Origin: Rhyacophila brunnea
Lineage: Eukaryota > Arthropoda > Insecta > Trichoptera > Rhyacophilidae
Assembly: GCA_022495005.1 (NCBI GenBank)
Contig: JAGYXB010000696.1
Location: 186,001-250,000, forward strand
DNA length: 64,000 bases
Direction of reading: 5' to 3'
The position numbers and the translations under genes were made by a program. How positions within the stretch are numbered: the first letter of the stretch is position 1; every line of letters begins with the position of its first letter. Under the pieces are notes generated by a model. That model did no database searches. It was not told the origin of the DNA and was given only the letters and a program-made list of their open reading frames with translations. Of the stretch, positions 21,457 to 32,556 are shown in pieces.

Positions 21457-22935
21457 AATTACCACATTTAAATAACATGTTAATTATATCGAATGGCCGA
21501 CTGCTCCAATCCGCGCCAATCGCGGTGTTAGCACTAAATGAGTTAACCCTAGAAACTAACAAAAAAAAACTAAGATTAAAATTAACCAGATAAGCTTGAC
21601 GCAGAAAAACAATAATTATTAATCTACGACTATTTTTGAATTGTGGATTTTATAGACATCTGTCATTGAAGCCTCATTTGTAGGCAAAATGGTCACAATG
21701 AGTGTCATAAAACAAATCATTATTTCAGGAATCCGCTTACTTAAACATAAATACTTTGCAAACATACTAAATAGTGCAATTTTTAGTTTTGAGGTTATGT
21801 ACCTACTATAGTTGCCATACAAAAAGATGGCAACACTGCATGCCAAGGAAATAGGACGCGATTCGCAGTCGCAATAATAATTTGACGGTAAGTAACGAGT
21901 GAACGCGACGAAGGGCAAAGAACTGATAATGGCCAACGCTGAATTATTGTTATAATTCAAAACCACTAAGTTTGGAATTTATAGTCTCTTTCTCTCTCCG
22001 AAGACCCTTCCGATGCGCGCTATGCAGCGGCCACTAGAGAGCTTTGACTGATTTATGCCCTCCTGATAATAATGTAAATCAACTATGAAAGGCGAGCAGT
22101 AAAAGTTCATTATTTTAGTTATATGACGGGTTATATTCTGTTTGAAACTACATGGAAACTACACGGAGCTTTCATATAGTTAAGTATAATAATATTATTA
22201 TGAACTGGGTATAAATTAAATTTAAAAAAAAACATGGAGATTTTATATAGTAATATTACGAGTTATCTAATTCTATTAAGCAACAGCTTACATATTACGT
22301 CAAATATAACGCATTAATATTAAATAAATAAAAATATGTACTGATGAATAATTGTGGAAAAGAGCAATTATTACATAATTTCGTTTTACCTATATACTCC
22401 AACCGAAAAAACGCGTTTTTTTTTCAAAAAAAAAAACATGTTTAGTTTTTGAGCCTAATATATAGAGTAAGTATATAGAAATAGTAGTAGTAGGTAGATG
22501 CCACAAGCTCAAATAGCAGGATTTATATATATTTTTTGATATAATATAATGTATCGATAGCATCAGTTACTTAAAAAAAACTATTGAGAAGTCTCCTCTG
22601 ATGTCAGCCAAGATCCGTACCGATTTGTGTAGTCGACGATAATTTAATATTATAATAAGTAGTATAAGCAAACTGGAACAACGACTTATTACATATGGTA
22701 CATTTACTGGTATATTTATTTTAATTTCATTCATTCAATACATAATAAAATGTGCTTACTTTAAAATACAGATAAAAATACACAATTCAATATTGTTGTA
22801 CTTATTAAAAATGTATGTGGTTGGTTTTAAGTTTTTTTTTCAATTATATTGAATTCTTAAATTTTAAAAAAATTTGAATGATCGATTTTTATAAGTCATC
22901 AGGTTTTTAAAATTTTTTTTAGTACCTACTTATTA
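21457..22935. other. Unassigned; longest non-repeat open frame
   Basis: A 115-codon minus-strand frame lies at 21619-21966 and starts MVLNYNNNSALAIISSLPFV. It has hydrophobic stretches but no recognised domain. Codon use follows base composition and there is no promoter or splice evidence, so it is probably fortuitous. The rest is featureless. Confidence 0.25.
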
Positions 22936-22940
22936 GTAAC

Positions 22941-23282
22941 TGTTGGGAATTGTGGATTGTTTTGAGGATCGTAAATAAGCAACGTAGTTTTAATATACGA
23001 TTAATTTTATTTATATTAAACTGCATAAATATTATTATACAGAAAGATTACATATTATATGCGCGCGTTACAAATAACCGAAGAGTACTAAGTAGTATCA
23101 CGCCGCACACACAGGTGCTGCGTAAGAGTGGGAAGAAGAATCTGTCTCCCTCTTACAAACAATAATCGGTATCTAGCAGCGTCGCGCAGCGAACGCTAGA
23201 TGTAAACACGTACTTCTTTATTCTTATATTATTATTTATATTATTTAATTATATTGTTATATTAGACGGCTATATATCAACA
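22941..23282 (+). mobile_element. Solo LTR (342 bp), GTAAC duplication
   Basis: It starts TGTTGGGAATTGTGGATTGT and ends CTATATATCAACA, with TGTTG/CAACA inverted termini. The perfect 5-bp duplication GTAAC lies at 22936-22940 and 23283-23287. A close copy with its own duplication lies at 42796-43145. The TGTTGG...CAACA ends and 5-bp duplication resemble Copia-type LTRs, but without pol the superfamily is inference. A 71-codon frame inside is a by-product. Confidence 0.85.
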
Positions 23283-23361
23283 GTAACTTATCTATTTTTT
23301 TAAATACACCCCCCAAATTGAGTACTGTTATATGGATGTAAAAATAGTCAAGATATCCTAC

Positions 23362-23852
23362 CAGTGGCAAAGGGTGGATGTAGGCTGTTAAGATCCGCCA
23401 TAAATAATGCAAGCTGAACTTTGTCAGTCATACGTATTTGTTTTCATTGAAATAAAAGACTACAATTGTATTTAAAGACGGTGTTGGTTAGTTTTTAAAA
23501 TTCAATTAAATCCTGCGAAACCAAGCTATAATAAATAATAGTAAAAAAAAACTCATCTATCTATGTATTATAGTTTAGTTTAGGCAGGGCTTAATGAATT
23601 TAAGAAAATGAACCAACAATTAATATGTGTAATATGTATTCTTAAATCAAAGAAAACAAATCGCCAAAAATATACCAAAACTATTATGGATTGGTTTAAA
23701 CTAGGTTTAATTGATTATTGAAAACTATACCTGACAACACCATTTGTAGATTGTAGTATTAGTTCAATAAAAATAAATACGTATGAGTAATAAAGTTTTA
23801 TGTGCACTATTTATGACGGATCTTAACAGCTTTCCTCCACCCTTCGATACTG
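23362..23852. mobile_element. hAT-type MITE (491 bp), 8-bp TSD
   Basis: A perfect 8-bp duplication TATCCTAC flanks the element (23354-23361 and 23853-23860). The left end CAGTGGCAAAGGGTGGA and inverted right end CAGTATCGAAGGGTGGA have the CAGxG start usual for hAT elements. Inverted similarity extends about 90 bp on each side (GCTGTTAAGATCC shared). There is no transposase. Confidence 0.85.
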
Positions 23853-23860
23853 TATCCTAC

Positions 23861-24478
23861 CGGTATCTATGTCACATTTTATTAATAACAGTACGCAGCA
23901 ATAGAATTATGACTGACACCATTGTTATTATTTATAGATATAAGTTGTCAGTAAAATAAAATAACATACTATACATACGTATCTACTTACTTCACGATGT
24001 TCGATACTGAGAGGATCATAAAACTCTTCAATGTATGTATAACCAATTATAATGTTATAAAAATGTATTATAGTCATCAAATTGTCATGGCCGTTTGTAT
24101 TTATGCAGATTTTTTTTGTGTTATTTTTTAGAATTTTACTTTTATATAATAAGTAAATAAAATATTCTGTGCGATATAATTTTGTTTTTGCTAAATACAT
24201 ATTTATTTATTTAGTTATACAATTACAAACATATACTATCATTATTATCAATTTGAGAAGACCTTCACTGGTATTCATCAAGAAAAGCTTCAATCATCAT
24301 CACGGCAGTGACGCACTCGTATATCAGAACTTTTAAGTCAACCCTTATCTATAGAGTAAATACTATAGGGTTTTCATAAACAGTTTCCTACATACTGAAT
24401 AATATATTTTAAATATAATATTTAAAAGATAATATGTATGTAAAAAATTAAAAAGTGCCTACTTAATTCATTCCCTTT
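23861..24478. other. Unassigned AT-rich DNA
   Basis: A 90-codon minus-strand frame (23928-24200) is Tyr/Ile/Lys-rich as expected by chance in AT-rich DNA. No domain is recognised. Confidence 0.35.
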
Positions 24479-25005
24479 ATTTATTATCTTCTTCTTCTTC
24501 TTCTTCCACCCTGTCACGTCCCAACATTGGGGCATAGGGCAAGCACAAGTTGGCGCCACTTCCCTCGGTCCATCGCCAACTCCTTCGCCTCCCGCTATGC
24601 CAGACCTGCAACACGTAGGTCGCTTTTGTAGCACCGCTGCAGGGTGAGGGAGGGCCGGCCACGGCGACGGAACCCTTGAGGCTGTCCCACAAGGGGACGA
24701 AATGCCGCACTCTTTGGCGGCATCCGGAATACGTGTCCCAGCCACGTAAATCGTCTCTTCGTGATGACTTCAATCACCGAAGGCTGTTGTGTCTGCTCAC
24801 GAACTCGGGTGTTTTTAACGCGGTCGTACCAATGTACCCCTAAGATTCGGCGGAGACATCGATTCTCAAAGCTCAAAAGCCGAGACTCTTGAAGCTTAGT
24901 GAGATGCCATGTCTCACAGCTATACAGGAGCACAGATAGCACGCACGCGTTAAACAAACGACATTTGGTCCTCACAGAATAAAGCCTTGACCTCCATGAC
25001 CAGCA
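24479..25005 (-). pseudogene. LINE reverse transcriptase C-terminal relic with (GAA)n tail
   Basis: A 126-codon minus-strand frame (24595-24975) reads RTKCRLFNACVLSVLLYSCE and TWHL, then LLSFENRCLRRILGVHWYDR, then RRFTWLGHVFRMP. This is the conserved end of an insect non-LTR reverse transcriptase. A TAG stop follows GLA. The frame then resumes (REAKELAMDRGKWRQLV) to a natural-looking TGA, after which a (GAA)n run forms the 3' end. The endonuclease and RT catalytic core are absent (5' truncation). It is the best-preserved LINE fragment here. Confidence 0.85.
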
Positions 25006-25364
25006 TTTTTGTAGTCGTACATAGTTTTACATATTTTCATTTCCATTAGAATTAGACACTTAAGTAATAAATTATTTTTAATCATGTATTTTAAGTAGAT
25101 ATTATGTCGTTACATGTAATAATAGAACTGATTATACTATGATGACCTTTCCTGCGAAAAATGATAACTTATTAATGTTTTTTTTTTGTATATTCTAGCA
25201 TTTTCGTAAATAATGTTGAGAATATAAAAAAAAGTAATAAAAAAAATATAGTGATATTGTTGAGCAAAATAAATCTGTACAGATGTCATGGGTTGCGGGG
25301 CATGAGTAATTATTGAGATTTTATTTCATCCATATTCTAACTCTAATACTGAACGATTCATTAC

Positions 25365-26281
25365 TGTAGCTGTAGTATATTAGCGATCAAATATCTATTT
25401 TTTAATGTATCAAATTATTCGACTGCAATAATATATTCCGAGCGAATCATATTCCAGTAAACAACTTTTAGCTCGATCAGCAGATTGATTGGCGATATTA
25501 GATACGGTATCGCAATGAAAAATTAGCCGAATAATCATTTCCCATAGTATCATATTATCTTACGACTGTAATAATAAATAAAATTTCACAAGCTACTCGA
25601 TTTAAACCGCTGACTCGTTCAATATAATTATGTACTAGGGTATAATGTTTATGTATTACTTTTGATTGTATAAATAACGAATAATGATTTATCAAAATGT
25701 CACTCGAATCCAAGTACCTGGCTCGTAACTATCTCAGTAGATTATATGTACTGTCATTATATGGGAATGGGACGACTGGCCTCCGGACAATTGGACGCCG
25801 CACTGTCGTAGACACGTGTAGACGAGGTATTTTAATCATTTTCTATCTACTACGTAGTAGTCTGAATTCATTTTACTCTTAACATAATGTATTCTTCATC
25901 GCGGATTGAGAATTACCATGCTTAAGGCTTTATATAAAATAAAAAACTCTTTTTTCGTTGGAACTTACATATGCACGATTAAATCATTGTTTACGTCTGC
26001 ATATTTACATTCTCAACAACTATTAAATCATAATATAATCATTGAAATATAAATAATAATATTGAATATTTTTTTTGAAAGTACCTATAAGTACCTAACG
26101 TCTATTTATTTTCGAATTCCGTGGCGTCCAGTTGTCCGGTGCCAAATCGTTCTAGACCCCATTATATTTATATTATTGTACCAATCGTTACGCTGCTAAT
26201 AAAATTCGCTCCTGCTACATCTTCGACTTCATTATCATCATCCTCAACCCGTACATCGAACATCACAGTAGTGACCCAACA
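25365..26281 (+). mobile_element. Solo LTR carrying a nested MITE, TTAC duplication
   Basis: It starts TGTAGCTGTAGTATATTAGC and ends AGTAGTGACCCAACA. The 4-bp duplication TTAC lies at 25361-25364 and 26282-26285. A TATA-like TGTATAAATAACG (about 25667) and AATAAA (26199) are in LTR order. It is interrupted by the MITE at 25763-26159; without it the LTR is about 520 bp. A minus-strand copy without the MITE lies at 45283-45801. The 4-bp duplication suggests a Gypsy-like element, by inference. Confidence 0.75.
25763..26159 (+). mobile_element. MITE family P (397 bp), 8-bp TSD
   Basis: The ends are GGGAATGGGACGACTGGCCT and CGTTCTAGACCC, which are imperfect inverted repeats over about 35 bp and include GGACGCC/GGCGTCC. 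The perfect 8-bp duplication CATTATAT lies at 25755-25762 and 26160-26167. The related LTR at 45 kb has a single uninterrupted cattgtat at this site. A near-identical copy lies at 60613-61011. There is no coding capacity. Confidence 0.9.
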
Positions 26282-26285
26282 TTAC

Positions 26286-26613
26286 CTATAAGACTATTTT
26301 TTGTTGGTCCTAGCGAAGTTTCTTTCAAAACATCAATTCCCTCAGAATCAGGTTTGCGAGTATATGCATGTTTTCTTTGGATTTGCAAAACTATTATAAT
26401 AATTTAAAAATAAAAAAATCACCGTAGTTTTTCAAGATAATATCAATATAAAGCTAAAGGACAATGATATTGTTGAAATTGAGCATATTATTATGGTCAA
26501 ATAAATAACTATCATTTAAAATAAAGGAGGAAAGCTTACCGTACTACCGGATACCATATTATAAGTTTCACTAATATACAATATTTAAAAATGCAAAAAT
26601 AAAACAACTATGC
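26286..26613. other. Unassigned AT-rich DNA
   Basis: Nothing is recognised between the LTR and the TTAA element. Confidence 0.4.
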
Positions 26614-26617
26614 TTAA

Positions 26618-27475
26618 CGACCCACATGCTCAGCGTACGTCAAAGTGGAGTGTTTATGCTATTTTCAAAGCATGATCCTGGACATTCCTTAAACGTTGTA
26701 GATAATCTATTTACATAATTTTGAAGCCTTATTATCTTTTATATTTGTTTTAAACATTTGATGACTACATAAAGTATTTAGTACCGTTTAAAAAAAATCG
26801 GTTAGGTACATGTTCAAACACGCACGTTACTATGATCTTACTCCTTACTTCATTTGTCGTTTGTCAATTTATGGCTACGGCCGTATGTTGTAGCTTAGCC
26901 ACTGGGAAATGCCAATAGAAATGGCGTATTTCAAAAAAATACTACCTTATTCTTAGGTCAATAATTATTATAAAGCAAACATTATTCGTAGAATGTTCAT
27001 GACATTTAAATGGTCAAGGACATAGCTTATAATCAGTATCTTTAAAAGTATCTTTAAATGTGTAAATCTTTCCCATTTTTTGAATAATAGAATGCCTAAT
27101 TTTTGTCAAATTTGGGATCACAGAGATTATCAATATATTTTTTTTTGTAAATATTTCACTATAATAATGTCAATATAAATTTTACTAATGGTTTTATAAA
27201 TACTTTAAAAATTAATAAATATAAAAAATCTTAACACCACTTCCCATGGACGTATTGAAATATGACTATGTTCTAAAACATTAGAGCGAGAGGTTTAAAA
27301 GAATACTATTTTATGTAATAAAAATACTTCATCAAATGTTTAAAATAAATATAAAGGATAATAAGGCTTCAAAATTATGTAAATAGCTTATCTACAACGT
27401 TTAAGGAATGTCCAGGATCATGCTTTGAAAATAGCATAAAAGCTCTATTTTGACGTACGCTGATCATGTCTCCCC
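26618..27475. mobile_element. Long palindromic TTAA element (copy 1, one arm deleted)
   Basis: The left flank TTAA (26614-26617) precedes CGACCCACATGCTCAGCGTA and the inverse end is CTGATCATGTCTCCCC followed by TTAG. The outer about 150 bp of the left arm and the whole right arm match the full-length palindrome at 55163. The left arm lacks the segment between the AAAGTATTT and GTACCGTTT motifs. There is no coding capacity. Confidence 0.75.
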
Positions 27476-27479
27476 TTAG

Positions 27480-28759
27480 TGTAACTATTATAAATATAAA
27501 TACGATTAAAGGAGATTTGTCGCAGGATGAAAACCATGTCTGGAAAATTTACATAATGATGTATTTTAAATATTGTGCATTTGGATACAGAGCATTAGAC
27601 CTCATAGATTGAGCAAATCGCTCAATACAATTATTATTAATCTTACAATATATGAACACATGGCATGATCGATAACGGATTGTTACGTTAATTAAAATAA
27701 TATGGTATTATACGAATAAGTATAAATATTAAGTGACTTTTTAGTCACCGTTCAATTTTTCTCACAATCTCCCGTCCACAAATCGGACTTACCTTGCAGT
27801 CTGGGCAGTGTCGGACTCAGGAATTGGGCCGACGAGCCAAATTGAGATGGAAATGGACCAGGGAGCGTGGGACTTGCGAGGGCGATTGATGGGGCGGCCC
27901 TTCATTTCGTCAGGCCCCATGGGACAACGGATCTCCTCTCTACTCCTTGCCGCTTTTCATTGCTGATCCCTCAGTCGGCTCTGGATGGATATCTCAATCT
28001 TAGCTCGACCAGTCAACACATCCTAGTGGCGAGTTTATCACTTAGCTGCTTAGTCTTGAACATTTCAAATAATAGGTACTGGACAATATTTTTCCAATTA
28101 AACACCATATCCATGCTATCGCATACATAATGTGAAGTTAACGTATTATGAATTAATATTAGCATTTGTAATATTTGTTATTTTTCATTCAAATGAGTTG
28201 GTAATAGTTTTAGCAAATATAGCTTACTATGCACTTTTAACTTCATTTATTCATAATATTTATTTTACTACTTTGATAACAAATCCATAAATAACAATGA
28301 TTGTTTAAATTAGGTACATAAACACAGTAACTCAACGTGATCACTGTACATAATATATAATATAAATGAAATAAAATTATTAACACATAATATAACACAA
28401 ATTTTATATTTGTAACACCTATACGCTTTTTAACAAAACATATAAGATTTTAGTATATTTTTTTCATGTGATCACAATCTATTAAATTCAATAGCTTTCA
28501 GAGAATTTATTTTCACCCACACTTGTAATCATAAAAAAATATAATATTATCGTGTAACATAGATAATTTTATTATTGGTAAATAACATATTATTATAACA
28601 ATGTACGTTGGACTAATATAGAAATTTGTTAATTTAAATCAAAGGGTTAGAACCCTTTGAATGCTAAACAACGAAAATTAAATAGTAGCATTTCTCACTG
28701 GAAATTTGAAAAACATAATAGCAGTTAAAGAGTTTTAAAAAATTAAATTTTATTATATT
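27480..28759. other. Unassigned; GC-rich patch at 27790-28000
   Basis: The patch begins CAGTGTCGGACTCAGG (27805), similar to some hAT-type ends. It also contains GGCCCCATGGGACAACGG, reminiscent of the GC-rich repeat at 33761. The 87-codon frame there (27867-28130) shows no domain. The rest is AT-rich with nothing seen. Confidence 0.3.
28639..28660. repeat. Short perfect hairpin
   Basis: Arms TCAAAGGGTT and AACCCTTTGA are separated by two bases. There is no U-run, promoter or neighbouring gene to suggest a terminator, so it is recorded as a structural oddity. Confidence 0.6.
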
Positions 28760-29015
28760 CCCGCTATGGCCGTTTTGTGCCCCTTGGGTACCACTGGATG
28801 GCGGCATTTGTCCAGCAGCCGACCTTTCGGCGAGCAATGTACCCTGCCCATCTCCATTTCAACTGTTTGGCAACGTATATTACATCGCGTACTCCTGTCT
28901 GCTTCCTAACCCATTCGTTTCTCTTACGGTCCTTTCGCGTGATGCCCAATATACACCTCTCTATGCCTCGCTGTGCGACTATGAGCCTTTGGACATCTCT
29001 CGTGTTGAGGGTCCA
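28760..29015 (-). pseudogene. LINE reverse transcriptase C-terminal relic
   Basis: One uninterrupted minus-strand frame reads WTLNTRDVQRLIVAQRGIER (from about 29011), then NEWVRKQTGVRDVI, then LKWRWAGYIARRKVGCWTNA, then AIQWYPRGTKRP. These are the conserved C-terminal RT blocks shared with the relics at 59403 and 50395. Both sides are cut, with no catalytic domain and no 3' tail. The frame lacks stops but is only about 85 codons. Confidence 0.8.
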
Positions 29016-30136
29016 CGTATATTTACTTATATTATATTAAACCGTTAATTTTGTTTTAATATTTTTATCGTTATTATTGTGTATATGTTAATTATATACG
29101 TGATCATAATATCCGTCGAATAGATGCTTTTAATAATAAAAATTTGAACAGTAAAAAACTATTAACATAGATATAGTTTGACGATGATAGAAGGCGAAGG
29201 CAGGGTCGCTAAAATCAATTCCTATAGAATAGTAGATATTGTAACCATCATTCAAACGAATTTAAATTGAATTTTCTTCAAAAACTCTTCAAAAAAAGTA
29301 TTAAATTTACAAATAATGATGTTAATGTAAAAATATTAGAAAATTTTTGGATTATTAATCATTCAATTACTTACATTATTTTGGGTTTTTGGGAAACATA
29401 TTAATAGCAACTATGCCATTAGCTGTGTTTTCGATAGGTATATCCAGTTATCAACTTATCTTTTATATGGAGTCTAATCATTTGTCAAAGAAACTCGAAA
29501 TCCCCAATAAGTTTTTGTCCATTATTTCTAATAAACAGAATCCTGGGTTTCACGCGTCCACTGAATATAACTGAGTATATTTCACGACTCGCTCCATCTC
29601 GTACACATAAGTAAAGCTAAATTCTCCCATTGCCTTGCGGACACCACTCATAAGTACCTTTTAAAATACCACCCTATGTACAGTTTAGAGGTTGCCAACT
29701 AAATTAGATATATTATAATGTATAATCAGTAGAATTTTAATATAATATTTTTAACCGTTTTAATACCCTAAATAAAATAGTTATATTATAAAGACTATCA
29801 AGGAGATAATTATTTTTCTAAATACAGTGCTATAAATAAAAATCATACCAACCGGAGCATTCAATTTTGATATATGGGTCTACATAGCGATTAAGTCGAA
29901 AAAATCTTTAATAAAATCAAATAATCTCATATATACAACATATACTATTATTATTATATTATTATTATATATTATTATATATTATATTATTATCTTTTTT
30001 ACCTTTGTCTGCTACCCACGAGCAGTGTGTGGTCTGTATACCTACATGGACCGCCACTACTTCATATTTATAAATAATGTATTATTTACGATCGTTTTAT
30101 TATGTAATTTCGTAATAACACACAATAATATAACAC
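29016..30136. other. Unassigned AT-rich DNA with a TAT/ATT microsatellite
   Basis: A TAT/ATT-type microsatellite occupies about 29943-29992. The short frame at 29389-29574 shows no domain. Nothing else is recognised. Confidence 0.4.
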
Positions 30137-30144
30137 TATATAGT

Positions 30145-30379
30145 CAAGGCTCGAAATGGACTGGAGCGCACCGGAGCGCCGTTCCGGTTCGTGAGCTCGG
30201 TAAAATTATCGCTCCGTCTCGTGGAAAAAATAATTTGACATTTGAGCTAGATAGGCTACACAACAAAAAATCTAACACACTTATTTTTATAAAATACACA
30301 TACGATTTGATACCTATGTAAATATTTTCAGAAAATTGTAGAGCGCTCCGGTTCGCAAACTTTTCCATTTCGAGCGCTG
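30145..30379. mobile_element. hAT-type MITE (235 bp), 8-bp TSD
   Basis: The ends are CAAGGCTCGAAATGG and, inverted, CAGCGCTCGAAATGG. The perfect 8-bp duplication TATATAGT lies at 30137-30144 and 30380-30387. A second inverted block, CGCACCGGAGCGCC against GCGCTCCGG, lies inside. Both-strand frames inside are by-products of the inverted structure. Confidence 0.85.
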
Positions 30380-30385
30380 TATATA

Positions 30386-30534
30386 GTGCGAAAACATCTT
30401 CTTGGTTACGTGTTAAAACTGTGAACTAACGTGATCCGCTCATTTTTAACCACATTTCCATTATAAACTAAAAAGCTCCTCCCATTTAGTAAACAACAGC
30501 GCTTAGAAGCGTAGCCAAGAAGATGTTTTCGCAC
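30386..30534. mobile_element. Short hairpin MITE (149 bp)
   Basis: The left arm GTGCGAAAACATCTTCTTGG and right arm CCAAGAAGATGTTTTCGCAC are perfect 20-bp inverted repeats. The left end overlaps the right target duplication of the neighbouring hAT-type MITE, so the two insertions share a boundary. No separate duplication was resolved. Confidence 0.7.
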
Positions 30535-31433
30535 AGTAGTCAATGAAAATGCTGGAAGGCAAAACCCGGCATTGTAAACCTAACTTACATGTAATAGTAC
30601 AAAACTCTGATCAATTATAATCAATTTTCATATAATAATAACAATTAATAGCTTTAGGCTATATTTATATAAATAAATAGTTCTTAATACAAGGGTAGGT
30701 AAAGGTTTTATTGCCACGCGTTGATATAACTGATACACAGTTTATCAATGCTCCATGTCTGTTCACGAGATTATATTTGTGGAGATAAGAGTTAATAATA
30801 TGGACGCTGAAGACGCACCTGGCGCATAATGACCAGGCGGCCGATCGATGTAATTAACGTAAAAAAGGTGGTAATTAAAAAGTCATTATCTAAGTCATAA
30901 ATATAATAATTATTTACTTTGAGTACTGAAATTAATATAATATTTCACGAATCGAAACGCAGTTCATATTTTTTCGACTGGACTGAGTGCTAGTCTAAAG
31001 GATGTCATGACTCTGATCCATTTGAAGCCCTATCTCGATGACAAATAGAAGCGGATTGCAATATTTTATCACATATATAATGAAATTCAGTTATATTAAA
31101 GATACATACTACAGTTATTAAAATTGTTGAAAAGATAACAATTTTAAATAGTTGATAGTTATAGTATCAGCTTTACAATGGCATCTCTTTAGTCGTCAGA
31201 AAACTAGCTAGTCTAACGAATAAAAATTTATTTCTGATTTTTTTTTTGTTTAAATAAAGTTAAATTTATTTCATTAATATTGGTAATTTAAAATTATTTG
31301 TAAGACAAAATTACGAACATTATCCAGAAAATACATTAATTATTATAACAGCATGAAAAATAAAAGAGTAAGTTCGAATCCCACTCGGTCCGATATATTT
31401 TTGTAGGATATTTTTAAAAGATATATATTTCCA
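30535..31433. other. Unassigned; block shared with the hAT-like element at 7.7 kb
   Basis: Bases 30790-30893 match 8131-8238, including GGCCGATCGATGTAATTAAC and GAAGACGCACC. At about 31371-31395 there is AAGTTCGAATCCCACTCGGT, a B-box-like SINE remnant. The remainder is AT-rich. Confidence 0.4.
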
Positions 31434-31990
31434 CCCACGATGGTCAAGCGGATACGCGTCAGACTTATAATGTCGTGGGTTCCGGGTTCAAATCCCAGGC
31501 ATGGAAAATTACCATTTTATTTTTAAAAGTTTGTTTGGACCCAGAGTATGGATCTAATAGTTTGAACAAGTGGCAAATATCAATTTCTCATTTTTTTAAA
31601 TCTGTTAATACAACCCATCTCTATGTAGAGCAATGTTTCGCATCCTTATTTCTGCTAAGCCCCACTTCAACGCTTCAAAAATCTTCATGCCCCATCAAAG
31701 TTGTAAAGTTATCTATCTAACTCTGAAAAAATGAATTGCTTCAACTAAAAAATGCACATAGGCAATACTATTTTTAATTTAACTTTCTTTAATAAATATG
31801 TATATTATGTTACACGTACAACTCGGAAGAAAATTAGTGCGATCCTTGTGCCATGCTTTGTCTTCGAATGATTTTCAAGATGACCTTTTTGCCCCCCAAA
31901 ACATTCACACTGCCCCCCGGTGGGGCGTACGCCCCACGTTGGGAATCACTGGTGTAGAGACTAGGGAGGCTCATGTTATGATCGAACATC
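31434..31990 (+). mobile_element. SINE family C, split by a hAT-like insertion
   Basis: The tRNA-like head (31434-31506) has A-box-like GATGGTCAAGCGGATACGCG and B box GGTTCAAATCC. The body matches the copy at 15161 up to about 31630. The family's 3' stretch (GAGGCTCATGTTATGATCGA) resumes at about 31968 after the inserted element. Confidence 0.7.
31631..31951. mobile_element. hAT-like MITE nested in a SINE (321 bp)
   Basis: The right end GTTGGGAATCACTG read inversely is CAGTGATTCCCAAC, a typical hAT terminus. The left end is the diverged CAATGTTTCGCATCC. The flanking 8-mers ATGTAGAG (31623-31630) and GTGTAGAG (31952-31959) differ at one base. The right end also holds a GGTGGGGCGTACGCCCCAC hairpin. 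Confidence 0.65.
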
Positions 31991-32556
31991 TTGTTATAAT
32001 AATAGTCAGCATTGAATATTATATAATAATATGATATTCAAAATATTATTAATTCCTAATTTGTTGATCCCAGAATTTATTTGACATGAATGTTCTTATA
32101 AGTAATAAATAACGATATATATTTGTATTTTTAAATGCAATTTGATTAGGAAGAAAAAAGGTTTCATTGCGACTGCCATTAAAACTGTTTCATTATCACT
32201 GTAGCCACCCCTGATAAAAAAACTACCCCCCACCCCCTTCTAACAGAGTTGTGACCGTTGGACGGACATTAACTGGCAAGATGGACTCGGCCCTCGGGAC
32301 CGATGCATATTGTCTGCTCCGCGATAGCTCTCTCTGACTCAAAAATGAAGATTTAGTCACCGGCCGTACTTTATTACGCAACATTTATTTAAGCCTGCGA
32401 GCCGTTTTGCCTCTAGGTAGGTAAGATAACCTCGTCGACCATCCCCTTACTCCGCATCTATTTTTTAAAAAACTTTTTATTCATAATACCTTGTCATGTT
32501 TTTTATAGGTACCAACACTATTATTAATTGTTTGTCTATTAATTAACTGTCATAAT
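31991..32556. other. Unassigned; GC-rich patch at 32210-32455
   Basis: The patch includes TGTAGCCACCCCTG (a possible hAT-type end), polyC runs and CGGCCCTCGGGACCGATGCA. No open frame or second copy in the window explains it. The rest is AT-rich. Confidence 0.3.

Noticed and set aside
22950..23165. Two similar basic open frames (also at 42817-43020) as a conserved gene family
   Set aside because: Both lie inside copies of the same LTR; frame conservation reflects the recent common origin of the LTRs.
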